Of a stretch of DNA of 10,211 nt, positions 1 through 6,113 are shown piece after piece (position 1 is the first letter of the stretch; the number at the start of each line of letters is the position of its first letter). The stretch lies in NCBI GenBank assembly GCA_013815535.1, contig JACDGC010000088.1:1-10211 (forward strand). The letters are read 5' to 3'. The notes below the pieces were generated by a model that was not told the origin of the DNA, did no database searches, and saw only the letters and a list, made by a program, of their open reading frames with translations. Source of the DNA: Ktedonobacterales bacterium (GTDB taxonomy: Bacteria; Chloroflexota; Ktedonobacteria; Ktedonobacterales; JACDGC01). Position numbers and translations under genes: made by a program.

Positions 1-120
1 GCACAGGCGGTGCCCGATGTCGACATCAGCGCGGCGGGTGCCAGCGTGCGGACGCTGGTCGTCGAAGCGCAGGAGGAATGGATGATCGCCCGCGATGGCT
101 GGCATTTGCACCAGGCCTAA
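1..120 (+). CDS. C-terminal fragment of an unrecognised protein (5' end outside window)
   Basis: Frame 1 is open from the first base to a TAA at 118-120 and gives 39 residues ending EEWMIARDGWHLHQA. The codons have high GC at third positions, like the definite genes nearby, and a 157-nt gap with a promoter-like element separates it from the next gene, so it is probably the real end of an upstream plus-strand gene. The tail is rich in Val, Ala and acidic residues and carries two Trp. I recognise no domain in so short a piece, and I assign no function. Confidence 0.5.
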   Translation, partial: AQAVPDVDISAAGASVRTLVVEAQEEWMIARDGWHLHQA

Positions 121-182
121 CGTCGGCACGGCGCGCCCCTTGCCAGCCTGATAGGCTATTTAGGTAGTGCGAGATCAGGCAA

Positions 183-193
183 TATGGTATACT
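183..193 (+). promoter_or_regulatory. Extended -10 promoter for the kinase-like gene
   Basis: The sequence TATGGTATACT contains TATACT at 188-193, one mismatch from the sigma-70 consensus TATAAT, with TG at 185-186 placed as in an extended -10 element. No good -35 lies 16-18 nt upstream, which is usual for extended -10 promoters. The predicted start point near 200 would give a leader of about 78 nt before the ATG at 278. This is pattern reading only. Confidence 0.45.
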
Positions 194-277
194 TGCGCCG
201 ATGGGGGAGGGAAGCGCCTGGCATGATGCCTGCTACCCTTTTCCGAGAATGCGACTTCGACCGGGGGCAAGGGATCT

Positions 278-2455
278 ATGATGGGGGCGCAAGGGCCAGG
301 GCGCATGCTGGGCGCCTATCAGTTGGGGCCATTTCTGGGCGCGGGGCCGGTCGGAGATGTCTTTCGCGCCCGCACCGGCACCGAGCCACGCGAACTCGCA
401 GTGAAGGTGCTGCGCCCGCCCTTGGCGAATTCGCCCCAAGTGCGGCAGAAATTCGCGGCGATCGCGGCCATTGTTGCCACGCTAGACCACCCACACGTGT
501 TGCCCCTCGACTATTTTGGTGAGCAGGGCAACCAAATCTTTGGGGTCACGCCACTGGTGGCCCAAGGCTCTTTGCTGGCGCGGCTGAACAATGGTCGCCT
601 CTCGCCCAAGGACGTTGCACCACTCTTCAGCCAGGTCTGTGACGCGTTGCACTATCTGAGCGAGCACGGGATGGTGCATGGCAATCTGAAGCCCACCAAC
701 ATTTTGCTCTTCGAGGGCCGCCACTGCATGTTGGGCGACTTTGGTCAGCTCTGGCAAGTGAGCGAAGTCGATCTGACGCAATCGGGCATCAGTGCCGAGG
801 CGACGTTTTACATGGCCCCCGAACAGATGGAAGGGTTCGTGGATGCCCGCAGCGACATCTATAGCCTGGGGGCGATCCTTTTTCATGCGCTCACGGGGCA
901 GCCGCCGTTTCCGGGGCAGACTCCATTCGAGGTGCTTTCGCGCCACAACCGCCAGCCGGTGCCCTCGCTGCGGACGCTGAACGGGCCAGTCGCTGAGGGT
1001 GCGTTAGCCTTCGATGAGGTGCTGCGCATCGCCCTGGCGAAAAATCCTGCTGAGCGTTTTCAATCGCCGGTGGCGATGGCGCGGGCCATCGTCGAGGCGG
1101 GAAATCTGGCCAATGATCTGCCCTCGCGAGCGATGCCAGTGGTGCGTCCGGGGCAGATGCCGCCGGGGGTGGTTTCGCCGGTGCCGTCGCGCCCCAACCC
1201 GGCGTATGGTCCCATGCCGGGTCAGATGATGCCGCCGCGCCCCAATAACATGCCCTATGGCGCGCCGATGTTGCCACCGCCCATGGGGCCAGCGGGCGTG
1301 CCGCTCTTTCCTGGCCAGGTGCCACCCCCAGGCGCGGCACCAAATTCACGTCCGCGCGTGCCCTCACAGCCGCTCCCGCCCCAGGCCCGTCCGCCGATGG
1401 GCGCGCCAGGGCAAGACCAATCGCTCCAATGGCTGATCCCAGATAGCCAGCCTGCGGCGCCGCCACCCGCGCGGGGCACGCCGCAGCCCCCCAACCTGGA
1501 CGCGGCGAACTTCCAAACCGCGCGCCATTCGGCGGATATGGTGGATCGCATCTTGGCGGGTGAGGAATCGGGGATCGTCGCGCCGCCAACCATCGAGACG
1601 GGCTCCGCCGCCCGCCCCCGCCGTGATGATTGGTGGGAAGGTGACGACAGCCGGGATTATACCGACCGCTCCGCCATCTATGACGAACGCGATGTGCGTG
1701 ACTGGGACGATTCGCGCAGTGTTTCCGTGCCCTCCATGCGGACGCCGTCGCGTCCGGCCAGCCGTGACCGCTGGGCCGAATCCGACGACCGCTATCGCCG
1801 CGACGACACCAGCTATTCGCGCGAGATGGAGAGTGAGCGCGTGCCCGCGCGTGGTCGCCCGTATGACGCCACTGGGCGCAACGCCACGCCCGATGCACAG
1901 CGGATGGGTGGACGCATGGCGAGTGCCGAGGATCGTGGGCGCCCCTCAGTCGTCATCCCCGCGTCCAAAAACACAAAGAAGCGGCGTTCGCGGCTCCCGG
2001 CGATTTTGGCCGCCATCATCTTCGTGGTGCTGTTGGTCAACGTTGGTCTGTTGAGTGTCGCCGCGCCACAATATTGCCCGGCGCACCTCTGCGATGGTTT
2101 GCATAGCCGCTTGGCACCGCTCTTTGGCATCAAGTCAACGTCAGCGGCCCGTGTGACTGCGGCTTTGACCAAACCTGATACCACTTTCAAAGTCGCGGTC
2201 GCGGGCACGAACACCACCGCCAAGGCGATCACCCTCACCAGTGACAGCACGACGACCTGGACGGCGACGGTGGATCTGGCGTGGGTGACGGTGGCGCCTG
2301 TCAGCGGGAGCCTCAGCGCCACCGCCCCCAGCACGCTCGATGTCACACTGACGCCGGACGTGACCGTCATCGCAGGCACCTATAGCGCCACCGTAACGAT
2401 TACGGCGGGGGGCCAGACGACCCAGATCAAGCTTCCCATCGTGGTCGGCGGTTGA
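278..2455 (+). CDS. Membrane-anchored Ser/Thr kinase-like protein (probable pseudokinase) with C-terminal BACON/Ig-like domain
   Basis: The 725-residue protein starts with a Hanks-type kinase domain at about residues 13-273. Visible motifs are the Gly loop GAGPVG (21-26), the ATP-anchoring Lys43 in AVKVL, KPTN with Asn141, DFG (154-156), APE (180-182), and SDIYSLG in the C-lobe. The catalytic loop reads HGNLKPTN, so the HRD aspartate is Asn136 (codon AAT, 683-685). By alignment to typical bacterial kinases, the helix-C Glu position is Ile62. Both changes suggest weak or no phosphotransfer with ATP binding possibly kept. A Pro/Gly/Met-rich linker (about 285-405) and an Asp/Arg-rich stretch (about 445-530) follow, then KKRR (567-570), one TM helix (about 573-595), Cys600 and Cys605, and a beta-rich domain (about 625-725) with the WVTVAPVSGSLSA signature of BACON-type folds. 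Topology is therefore kinase inside, BACON outside. Starts at 281 or 305 are also possible; AAGGG at 269-273 fits 281 best. Confidence 0.9.
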   Translation: MMGAQGPGRMLGAYQLGPFLGAGPVGDVFRARTGTEPRELAVKVLRPPLANSPQVRQKFAAIAAIVATLDHPHVLPLDYFGEQGNQIFGVTPLVAQGSLLARLNNGRLSPKDVAPLFSQVCDALHYLSEHGMVHGNLKPTNILLFEGRHCMLGDFGQLWQVSEVDLTQSGISAEATFYMAPEQMEGFVDARSDIYSLGAILFHALTGQPPFPGQTPFEVLSRHNRQPVPSLRTLNGPVAEGALAFDEVLRIALAKNPAERFQSPVAMARAIVEAGNLANDLPSRAMPVVRPGQMPPGVVSPVPSRPNPAYGPMPGQMMPPRPNNMPYGAPMLPPPMGPAGVPLFPGQVPPPGAAPNSRPRVPSQPLPPQARPPMGAPGQDQSLQWLIPDSQPAAPPPARGTPQPPNLDAANFQTARHSADMVDRILAGEESGIVAPPTIETGSAARPRRDDWWEGDDSRDYTDRSAIYDERDVRDWDDSRSVSVPSMRTPSRPASRDRWAESDDRYRRDDTSYSREMESERVPARGRPYDATGRNATPDAQRMGGRMASAEDRGRPSVVIPASKNTKKRRSRLPAILAAIIFVVLLVNVGLLSVAAPQYCPAHLCDGLHSRLAPLFGIKSTSAARVTAALTKPDTTFKVAVAGTNTTAKAITLTSDSTTTWTATVDLAWVTVAPVSGSLSATAPSTLDVTLTPDVTVIAGTYSATVTITAGGQTTQIKLPIVVGG

Positions 2456-2483
2456 GGGCGGGCCAGCAGTCGCCGAGATGGTG

Positions 2484-2492
2484 TTGTACACT
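2484..2492 (+). promoter_or_regulatory. Possible -10 element for the biotin carrier gene
   Basis: TTGTACACT holds TACACT at 2487-2492, two mismatches from TATAAT, about 35 nt before the ATG at 2528. It lies in the 72-nt gap after the kinase-like gene, so the biotin carrier may have its own promoter instead of, or as well as, read-through. There is no convincing -35. Confidence 0.3.
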
Positions 2493-2527
2493 ACCCACGA
2501 GAAGATGATGCCAGGGAGCAAGCAGGC

Positions 2528-3070
2528 ATGCAATACACCGTCACTGTTGACGATACCTCGTATCAAATCGAGGTCGAGCGCGACGAGGCGCAGGGCTGGC
2601 GCGTGCAGGTGAATGGCGCGCCTGTCGCCGTGGATCGCGTCGAGATCGCCAAAGGGCACTATAGCCTGTTAATTGGTGCGCGTTCCTTCGAGGTCTTTGT
2701 GCGCAGCGTGCCCAACGACGATGGCGGCGATGGTCAGACCTTCGAGGTCTTGCTGGATGGCCTCCCGCGTAGCGTGGCCGTGGCTGATGCACGCCGCCAT
2801 GCCCTGGCTGGTTTGGCGAAAGCTGCGGGCGACCATGGCGAGGCGACGGTGAAAGCGCCCATGCCGGGCTTGGTGGCGAGCGTGCTCGTCGCCACTGGCG
2901 AGACGGTGGAGCGTGGTCAACGCGTCGTCATCCTGGAAGCGATGAAGATGCAAAACGATCTGCTGGCGCCCCGCGCGGGGGTCATCCGCGCCATCAAGAC
3001 GGCGGCGGGTCAGGCCGTCAATCAGGGCCAACCGTTGCTGGTCATCGGCGACGCTGAGGCTGGCGCGTAG
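2528..3070 (+). CDS. Biotin carboxyl carrier protein of an acyl-CoA carboxylase
   Basis: This 180-residue protein ends in a biotinyl/lipoyl attachment domain (about residues 107-176). The biotin motif EAMKM is at 137-141 with the acceptor Lys140, framed by APMPGLV and the GxxVxxGQ-type turns of the family. Biotin there carries a carboxyl group from a biotin carboxylase to a carboxyltransferase, acting in the cytoplasm. The first 100 residues form short beta strands (YTVTVDD, FEVFVRS, FEVLLDG) like the region before the biotin domain in propionyl-CoA and 3-methylcrotonyl-CoA carboxylase alpha chains, which suggests acyl-CoA rather than pyruvate carboxylation. No carboxylase subunit lies in the window, so its partners must be elsewhere. 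ATG 2528 has AGGGAG at 2513-2518. The 3' end overlaps the convergent methyltransferase gene by 29 nt. Confidence 0.88.
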   Translation: MQYTVTVDDTSYQIEVERDEAQGWRVQVNGAPVAVDRVEIAKGHYSLLIGARSFEVFVRSVPNDDGGDGQTFEVLLDGLPRSVAVADARRHALAGLAKAAGDHGEATVKAPMPGLVASVLVATGETVERGQRVVILEAMKMQNDLLAPRAGVIRAIKTAAGQAVNQGQPLLVIGDAEAGA

Positions 3071-4115
3071 CGGTGGGTTTGTGCGCCATCTGCAAGCCTT
3101 GCCCTGGTCCAGTGAGCAGCCGAATGGGGTGCAGGGGGGCCAAGCCCGCCGCCCGTTGCCACGCGCTCATCTCAGCGAAAGAATAAAGGCCCGCTTCGCT
3201 CGTGAGGGCGAAGAAAAAATCGCCACACGCTTCTAGTTGGCGGGGCTGCTCTGCCTCCCCCGGACGAATGCCTTCTTGGATGACGCACAATCCGCCAGGC
3301 GCGAGGGCACGGGCGACACGCTGCATCAACGCGCAATTGGTGGCGGCGTCGAAGTGATGGACGAGATTGGCAATGAAGACCACGTCATAGCGTGCTATGC
3401 CCAAATCAGTCGTCAGTGCATCGCCTGCCACCTGCCGCACGCGCTCGCCCATGCCCATCTCGGCCAACAGGGGGGCCGCATACTCGATGGCTTCTGGCAG
3501 ATCCAAGATCGTCGCGGAAAGGTGCGGATGTCGCCGACAGAGCGCGGCGGAGTATGCCCCATGTGCGCCACCGATGTCGAGCAACTGGTTAGCACCAGAG
3601 GGAACTGGAATTCGCCACGCGACCTCGGGCGCGGTCAGGCGTGCGATCGCCAACATGCCTTGCTGATACAGGTCCCAATCTGCCGCAGCCATCTCTTGGT
3701 GAAAGCGAATTGGTCTGCCTGTTTGCACAAAGGCTTCGGTGCGGCCCAGCCAATCCCACTGTAACTCGTTATAGCGCAGATAGGCGTGGATCGATTGGGG
3801 GCCGTCATGGAGCAGCCAGCGCCGCGCGGTTGCGGTAAGGCTATAGCGCCCCTGCGTTCGTTGCAGATAGCGTTGGGCGACCAACAGGTTCAGCAGTTTC
3901 TCGGTGGCGACAGGGTCTGTCGCGCAGAGGGTGGCCAGGCCCTCAGCAGGCAATGCGCTGGCAGCGAGGGCGTCGAAGATGCCAAGTCGCGTCGCGGCCA
4001 TCAACGCGCGGGCGATGATCAACCCCGGCAGGGCATCGATGATGGGGGTGGGCACGCGCCCGCTCGCCAGCGCCACCCAGTCGAGCAACCGCTCTGCCAC
4101 TAAACCCAACCGCAT
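3042..4115 (-). CDS. Class I SAM-dependent O-methyltransferase (acetylserotonin/hydroxyneurosporene type)
   Basis: From ATG 4115 the protein has 357 residues, the usual size for PF00891-type small-molecule O-methyltransferases. The N-terminal part is a winged-helix dimerisation domain, with motifs IARALMAATRLGIFDAL and then RYSLTATARRWLL. The Rossmann domain has the SAM motif LLDIGGAHGAYS (about residues 178-189), the acidic ILDLPEA strand, VAGDAL, YDVVFIANLVHHF, and ALAPGGLCVIQEG. Relatives methylate hydroxyls on carotenoids, polyketides or aromatics; the substrate here cannot be read. Upstream in-frame starts exist at 4157 (ATG) and 4169 (TTG). I prefer 4115 because TGAGG lies 9 nt before it, and because the codons between 4157 and 4124 (GTA, TCA, TCT, AGA, GAT, TCA) lack the GC-rich third positions of the gene body. 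No biosynthetic partner gene is adjacent. Confidence 0.88.
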   Translation of the reverse strand: MRLGLVAERLLDWVALASGRVPTPIIDALPGLIIARALMAATRLGIFDALAASALPAEGLATLCATDPVATEKLLNLLVAQRYLQRTQGRYSLTATARRWLLHDGPQSIHAYLRYNELQWDWLGRTEAFVQTGRPIRFHQEMAAADWDLYQQGMLAIARLTAPEVAWRIPVPSGANQLLDIGGAHGAYSAALCRRHPHLSATILDLPEAIEYAAPLLAEMGMGERVRQVAGDALTTDLGIARYDVVFIANLVHHFDAATNCALMQRVARALAPGGLCVIQEGIRPGEAEQPRQLEACGDFFFALTSEAGLYSFAEMSAWQRAAGLAPLHPIRLLTGPGQGLQMAHKPTATRQPQRRR

Positions 4116-4181
4116 TCCCACCATCCTCAGCACTGAATCTCTCACAGATGATACCATTCTGCGTGCCAAGCGGATGATCGG

Positions 4182-4190
4182 AGGGTACCA
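4182..4190 (-). promoter_or_regulatory. Possible extended -10 promoter for the O-methyltransferase gene
   Basis: Read on the minus strand this is TGGTACCCT: TG, one base, then a weak -10 hexamer TACCCT. The predicted start point near 4175 would give a leader of about 60 nt to the ATG at 4115, or 18 nt to the ATG at 4157. The hexamer is poor and no -35 is clear. Confidence 0.25.
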
Positions 4191-4408
4191 AAGGTGTCAC
4201 ATCGCCATAAATCACAACAGATGACAGTTTTGACGACAACTCCGCTGCACCATGTGGCATGATGACAAACACAACGACCTTGGAAAAAGTGTCTTCTAAG
4301 ACCATTGTATAACTCTATACCCTAAACAAAAGAACAATATGCTCAGTGAAACCATGGTTAAGACAAGCATCATCGTAATTTGTTCTGACTTTTTTCATTT
4401 TGACAGGC

Positions 4409-4417
4409 TTGTATAAT
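4409..4417 (+). promoter_or_regulatory. -10 promoter element of the lipoprotein gene
   Basis: TTGTATAAT contains a perfect TATAAT at 4412-4417. The predicted start point near 4424 leaves a short leader to the ATG at 4450. A perfect TTGACA at 4400-4405 lies only 6 nt upstream, too close to act as its -35; upstream T-rich sequence may compensate. Confidence 0.5.
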
Positions 4418-4449
4418 GAAAAGAGAGCATCACTGTGGAAAGGATTTCT

Positions 4450-4989
4450 ATGGCAAGTCGAACATCACCCCTTATATTTATTGCTTCCCTCGCGGGAGCA
4501 CTCCTAGTATTACTCGCGTGCAGTGAGACCAGTACGGTTGGCACAGTTGTTGGAGGTACCTCATCAAGTAGTACCAAAACAACTTCTGCTACCGCTACTC
4601 CTCCAAGTCATTTCAAGGCAGGGCAGGAAGTACAGTTTGGTGATTTTATTGTTACTATCAACGGCGTGAAAACTAGCCAAGGGGGTGAACTTGACACCCT
4701 CAAAACAGGTCACATCTTCGTGGTGGTAGATGTGACACTCAAGAACACATCTACCAAAGCTCAACTGATTTCCAGTTTCCTTGATTTTACTATTCAGGAT
4801 GCGACAGGTCAGAAGTATAATGAGACGATCATCACCGATGCAACGCCTCCAGATGGGACTGTTGCCCCTGGTGGGCTACTTCGCGGGCAATTGACTTATG
4901 CGGTCCCCAAGACGCAGAAAAGTTTCACCTTTTCCTTTCAGCCCGATTACTTGACAGGGGATCAAGCAATTTGGGATTTACACGATTAG
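4450..4989 (+). CDS. DUF4352-family lipoprotein
   Basis: The 179-residue protein begins with a lipoprotein signal: a Lys/Arg-poor n-region with Arg4, a hydrophobic core (about residues 8-22), and the lipobox LLAC with Cys24 as the lipidated residue. A Ser/Thr-rich spacer (about 26-55) is followed by a beta-sandwich domain (about 57-178) that fits DUF4352 (telokin-like). Fitting motifs are FKAGQEVQFGDFIVTING, an acidic/Gly loop, FVVVDVTLKNTS, FTIQDATGQKY, VAPGGLLRGQLTY and FSFQPD. These proteins sit on the outer face of the membrane; their ligand is generally unknown. ATG 4450 is chosen over GTG 4435 because GGAAAGGA (4437-4444) sits 5 nt before it and the signal peptide then starts correctly. 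Codons are much more AT-rich than in neighbouring genes, which suggests recent acquisition. It is divergent from the methyltransferase and convergent with the HELxE gene. Confidence 0.85.
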   Translation: MASRTSPLIFIASLAGALLVLLACSETSTVGTVVGGTSSSSTKTTSATATPPSHFKAGQEVQFGDFIVTINGVKTSQGGELDTLKTGHIFVVVDVTLKNTSTKAQLISSFLDFTIQDATGQKYNETIITDATPPDGTVAPGGLLRGQLTYAVPKTQKSFTFSFQPDYLTGDQAIWDLHD

Positions 4990-5011
4990 CAACTTAAGCT
5001 ATTCAATCCAT

Positions 5012-5040
5012 CACAAGCCTTGGCAATCCCAAAGCTTGTG
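5012..5040. terminator. Hairpin between convergent genes, candidate terminator
   Basis: CACAAGCCTTGG at 5012-5023 can pair with the complementary arm at 5029-5040, giving a 12-nt stem with one mismatch and a 5-nt loop. It lies 22 nt after the lipoprotein stop codon. No U-run follows at once; a T-run (5053-5057) comes 12 nt later. It may work for one or both of the converging genes. Confidence 0.45.
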
Positions 5041-5041
5041 C

Positions 5042-5069
5042 AGACATGTCCATTTTTAGCTACATGTCT
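5042..5069. terminator. Second hairpin, overlapping the end of the HELxE gene
   Basis: AGACATGT (5042-5049) and ACATGTCT (5062-5069) form a perfect 8-bp stem around a 12-nt loop that contains TTTTT. The right arm codes for the last residues before the stop of the minus-strand gene. With the neighbouring hairpin it makes a double structure at the point where two genes converge; termination is the simplest explanation. Confidence 0.35.
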
Positions 5070-5853
5070 TACTCGTATTGGACCACTCTAACTGGACCAG
5101 ATAGCTGCCCAGTTTCTTCGTCTTCCAGGCACAAATATCGCCAATCTCTCCATTGGCTTCGTCATACCAGCCTTGGCCGGGGATCGCGTCGGTGATGGCT
5201 TCGCATAATTCGTGGGAGCTGGTCGAGGTCAGCGCATCTTGCACGGATAAACTTCCCAAGCAGCCTGAACAATTGGGATACGGCATAGCTGCATAGAAGA
5301 TTTGCCCATTGATCGCGTCATGGTAGCCACAAAATGCGCTGCACGACCGACTGCCCCCCTGAACCACCACGACCCCTGGGGGCAAATAGACAAAATACAG
5401 CGTATTGGCACCGGGCGACGGAAGGGCGCGATTGGTGGAAATCTCTTGTTGCAACATGTGTCGAATCGCGGTATCGCTGACAACGTGTCGAGGCGCAGGA
5501 GTTGTGATCACCACCGTGCCGGTGCGTTTGCCGTGTTTGATGGGATATGGCGGGACACTATATTCCCCGAGCTGATCGAGCAGTTCACTGGTCAACACAA
5601 AATCAAAGAATTGGTTGAGGGTCGTCATTAGTGCTTGTTGGGGGGCGGTATTCCAGGCTGATCCCCAAAAAATGGTGAAAACTTCGACCGCACTTAATAA
5701 GGGCCCACCGTTATAGATCAATTGTGGTGGGGCCGCGCTGGCCTGCACCTCTGGTGTTGGGTCAGTCAGTTCTTTCGGCAGATGCAAGGGGACGATGCGG
5801 ATGGGGTCAGTCTGAGCAACAATCAGCGAGCGCGGGGAGGCTTTTGAGGCCAT
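5056..5853 (-). CDS. Cys-rich HELxE-motif protein, EXORDIUM/phosphate-induced-protein-like
   Basis: The 265-residue protein has an N-terminal Pro-rich stretch (about 20-45), the strand motif VFTIFWGSAW (58-67), a central part with VVITTPAPRH and TLYFVYLPPG (151-160), FCGYHD (174-179), and C-terminal SSHELCEAITD (212-222) followed by WYDEANGEIGDIC (229-241). The HELxE...WY...EIGDxC layout resembles that of the EXORDIUM/phosphate-induced-protein family (PF04674), in which HELAE precedes an NxWY and EIxDLC block; my assignment is by memory of those motifs. His214, Glu215 and Glu218 could bind a metal, but no activity is established. Seven Cys (171, 175, 195, 198, 217, 241, 264) suggest disulfides or a metal site, yet I see no signal peptide. 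ATG 5853 has AAGGAG 5-6 nt upstream, a strong ribosome site. Confidence 0.75.
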   Translation of the reverse strand: MASKASPRSLIVAQTDPIRIVPLHLPKELTDPTPEVQASAAPPQLIYNGGPLLSAVEVFTIFWGSAWNTAPQQALMTTLNQFFDFVLTSELLDQLGEYSVPPYPIKHGKRTGTVVITTPAPRHVVSDTAIRHMLQQEISTNRALPSPGANTLYFVYLPPGVVVVQGGSRSCSAFCGYHDAINGQIFYAAMPYPNCSGCLGSLSVQDALTSTSSHELCEAITDAIPGQGWYDEANGEIGDICAWKTKKLGSYLVQLEWSNTSKTCS

Positions 5854-5953
5854 GTCAACTCCTTTATGGCGCTTGTAGCTGAGGGCGGCCAGCGATGCGA
5901 CATAATCATGATGTCCTTTACAAACTGGCGCTCTGTGTTTCCCTCACGGTGGC

Positions 5954-5973
5954 AATGTACCACACTCTAGAGT
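5954..5973 (-). promoter_or_regulatory. Extended -10 promoter with overlapping operator-like palindrome for the HELxE gene
   Basis: On the minus strand TGGTACATT (5962-5954) offers TG, one base, and a TACATT -10 hexamer about 100 nt upstream of the ATG at 5853. The perfect palindrome ACTCTAGAGT at 5964-5973 lies directly upstream, inside what would be the -35/-10 spacer, the classic place for a repressor or activator site. The binding protein is unknown. Confidence 0.35.
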
Positions 5974-6055
5974 AACGCGGCACATACGGCATTTTGGGGT
6001 TCGCCTAATAATTGCCTCCGCGTCCGATTATCGGGGACTACCCAAGAAGAACATT

Positions 6056-6064
6056 TGCTATATT
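6056..6064 (+). promoter_or_regulatory. Possible extended -10 promoter for a small plus-strand transcript
   Basis: TGCTATATT gives TG, one base, and TATATT, one mismatch from consensus. It is flanked by the inverted repeats CCGATTATCGG (upstream) and TGTTGCCAAGGCAACA (straddling the predicted start near 6071). It would drive the Shine-Dalgarno and short frame at 6106-6152. There is no clear -35. Confidence 0.28.
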
Positions 6065-6113
6065 TTGTTGCCAAGGCAACACTAAGCGCCAATGTTTGGC
6101 TCATCAAGGAGGT

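Larger units (their letters stand above)
4116..4449. other. AT-rich divergent intergenic region
   Basis: This gap separates the divergent methyltransferase and lipoprotein genes. It is clearly richer in A and T than the flanking high-GC genes, with runs such as ACTTTTTTCATTTT near 4388-4401. It holds the two promoter candidates listed separately and a perfect 10-nt palindrome, AACCATGGTT, at 4350-4359, about 50 nt upstream of the lipoprotein -10, where a regulator could bind. A second -10-like string, TACAAT on the minus strand (4304-4309), has no usable -35. The minus-strand open frame that crosses the region runs out of phase into the methyltransferase gene and looks non-coding. Confidence 0.55.

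Noticed and set aside
1140..1500. Pro/Gly/Met-rich segment as a DNA repeat array
   Set aside because: It is low-complexity protein-coding sequence (linker of the kinase-like protein) without a regular repeat unit.
891..1898. 335-codon minus-strand frame opposite the kinase-like gene
   Set aside because: Long antisense frames are common opposite GC-rich Pro-rich coding DNA. The product is rich in Arg, Ala, Pro and His with no recognisable fold.
3943..4305. Minus-strand frame of 120 codons across the methyltransferase start region
   Set aside because: It runs out of phase through the N-terminal coding part of the methyltransferase and shows no domain; the first third is AT-rich intergenic DNA.
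4400..4417. TTGACA and TATAAT as a -35/-10 pair
   Set aside because: Both hexamers are perfect, but only 6 nt separate them instead of 16-18, so they cannot act together. Only the TATAAT is used in the call.
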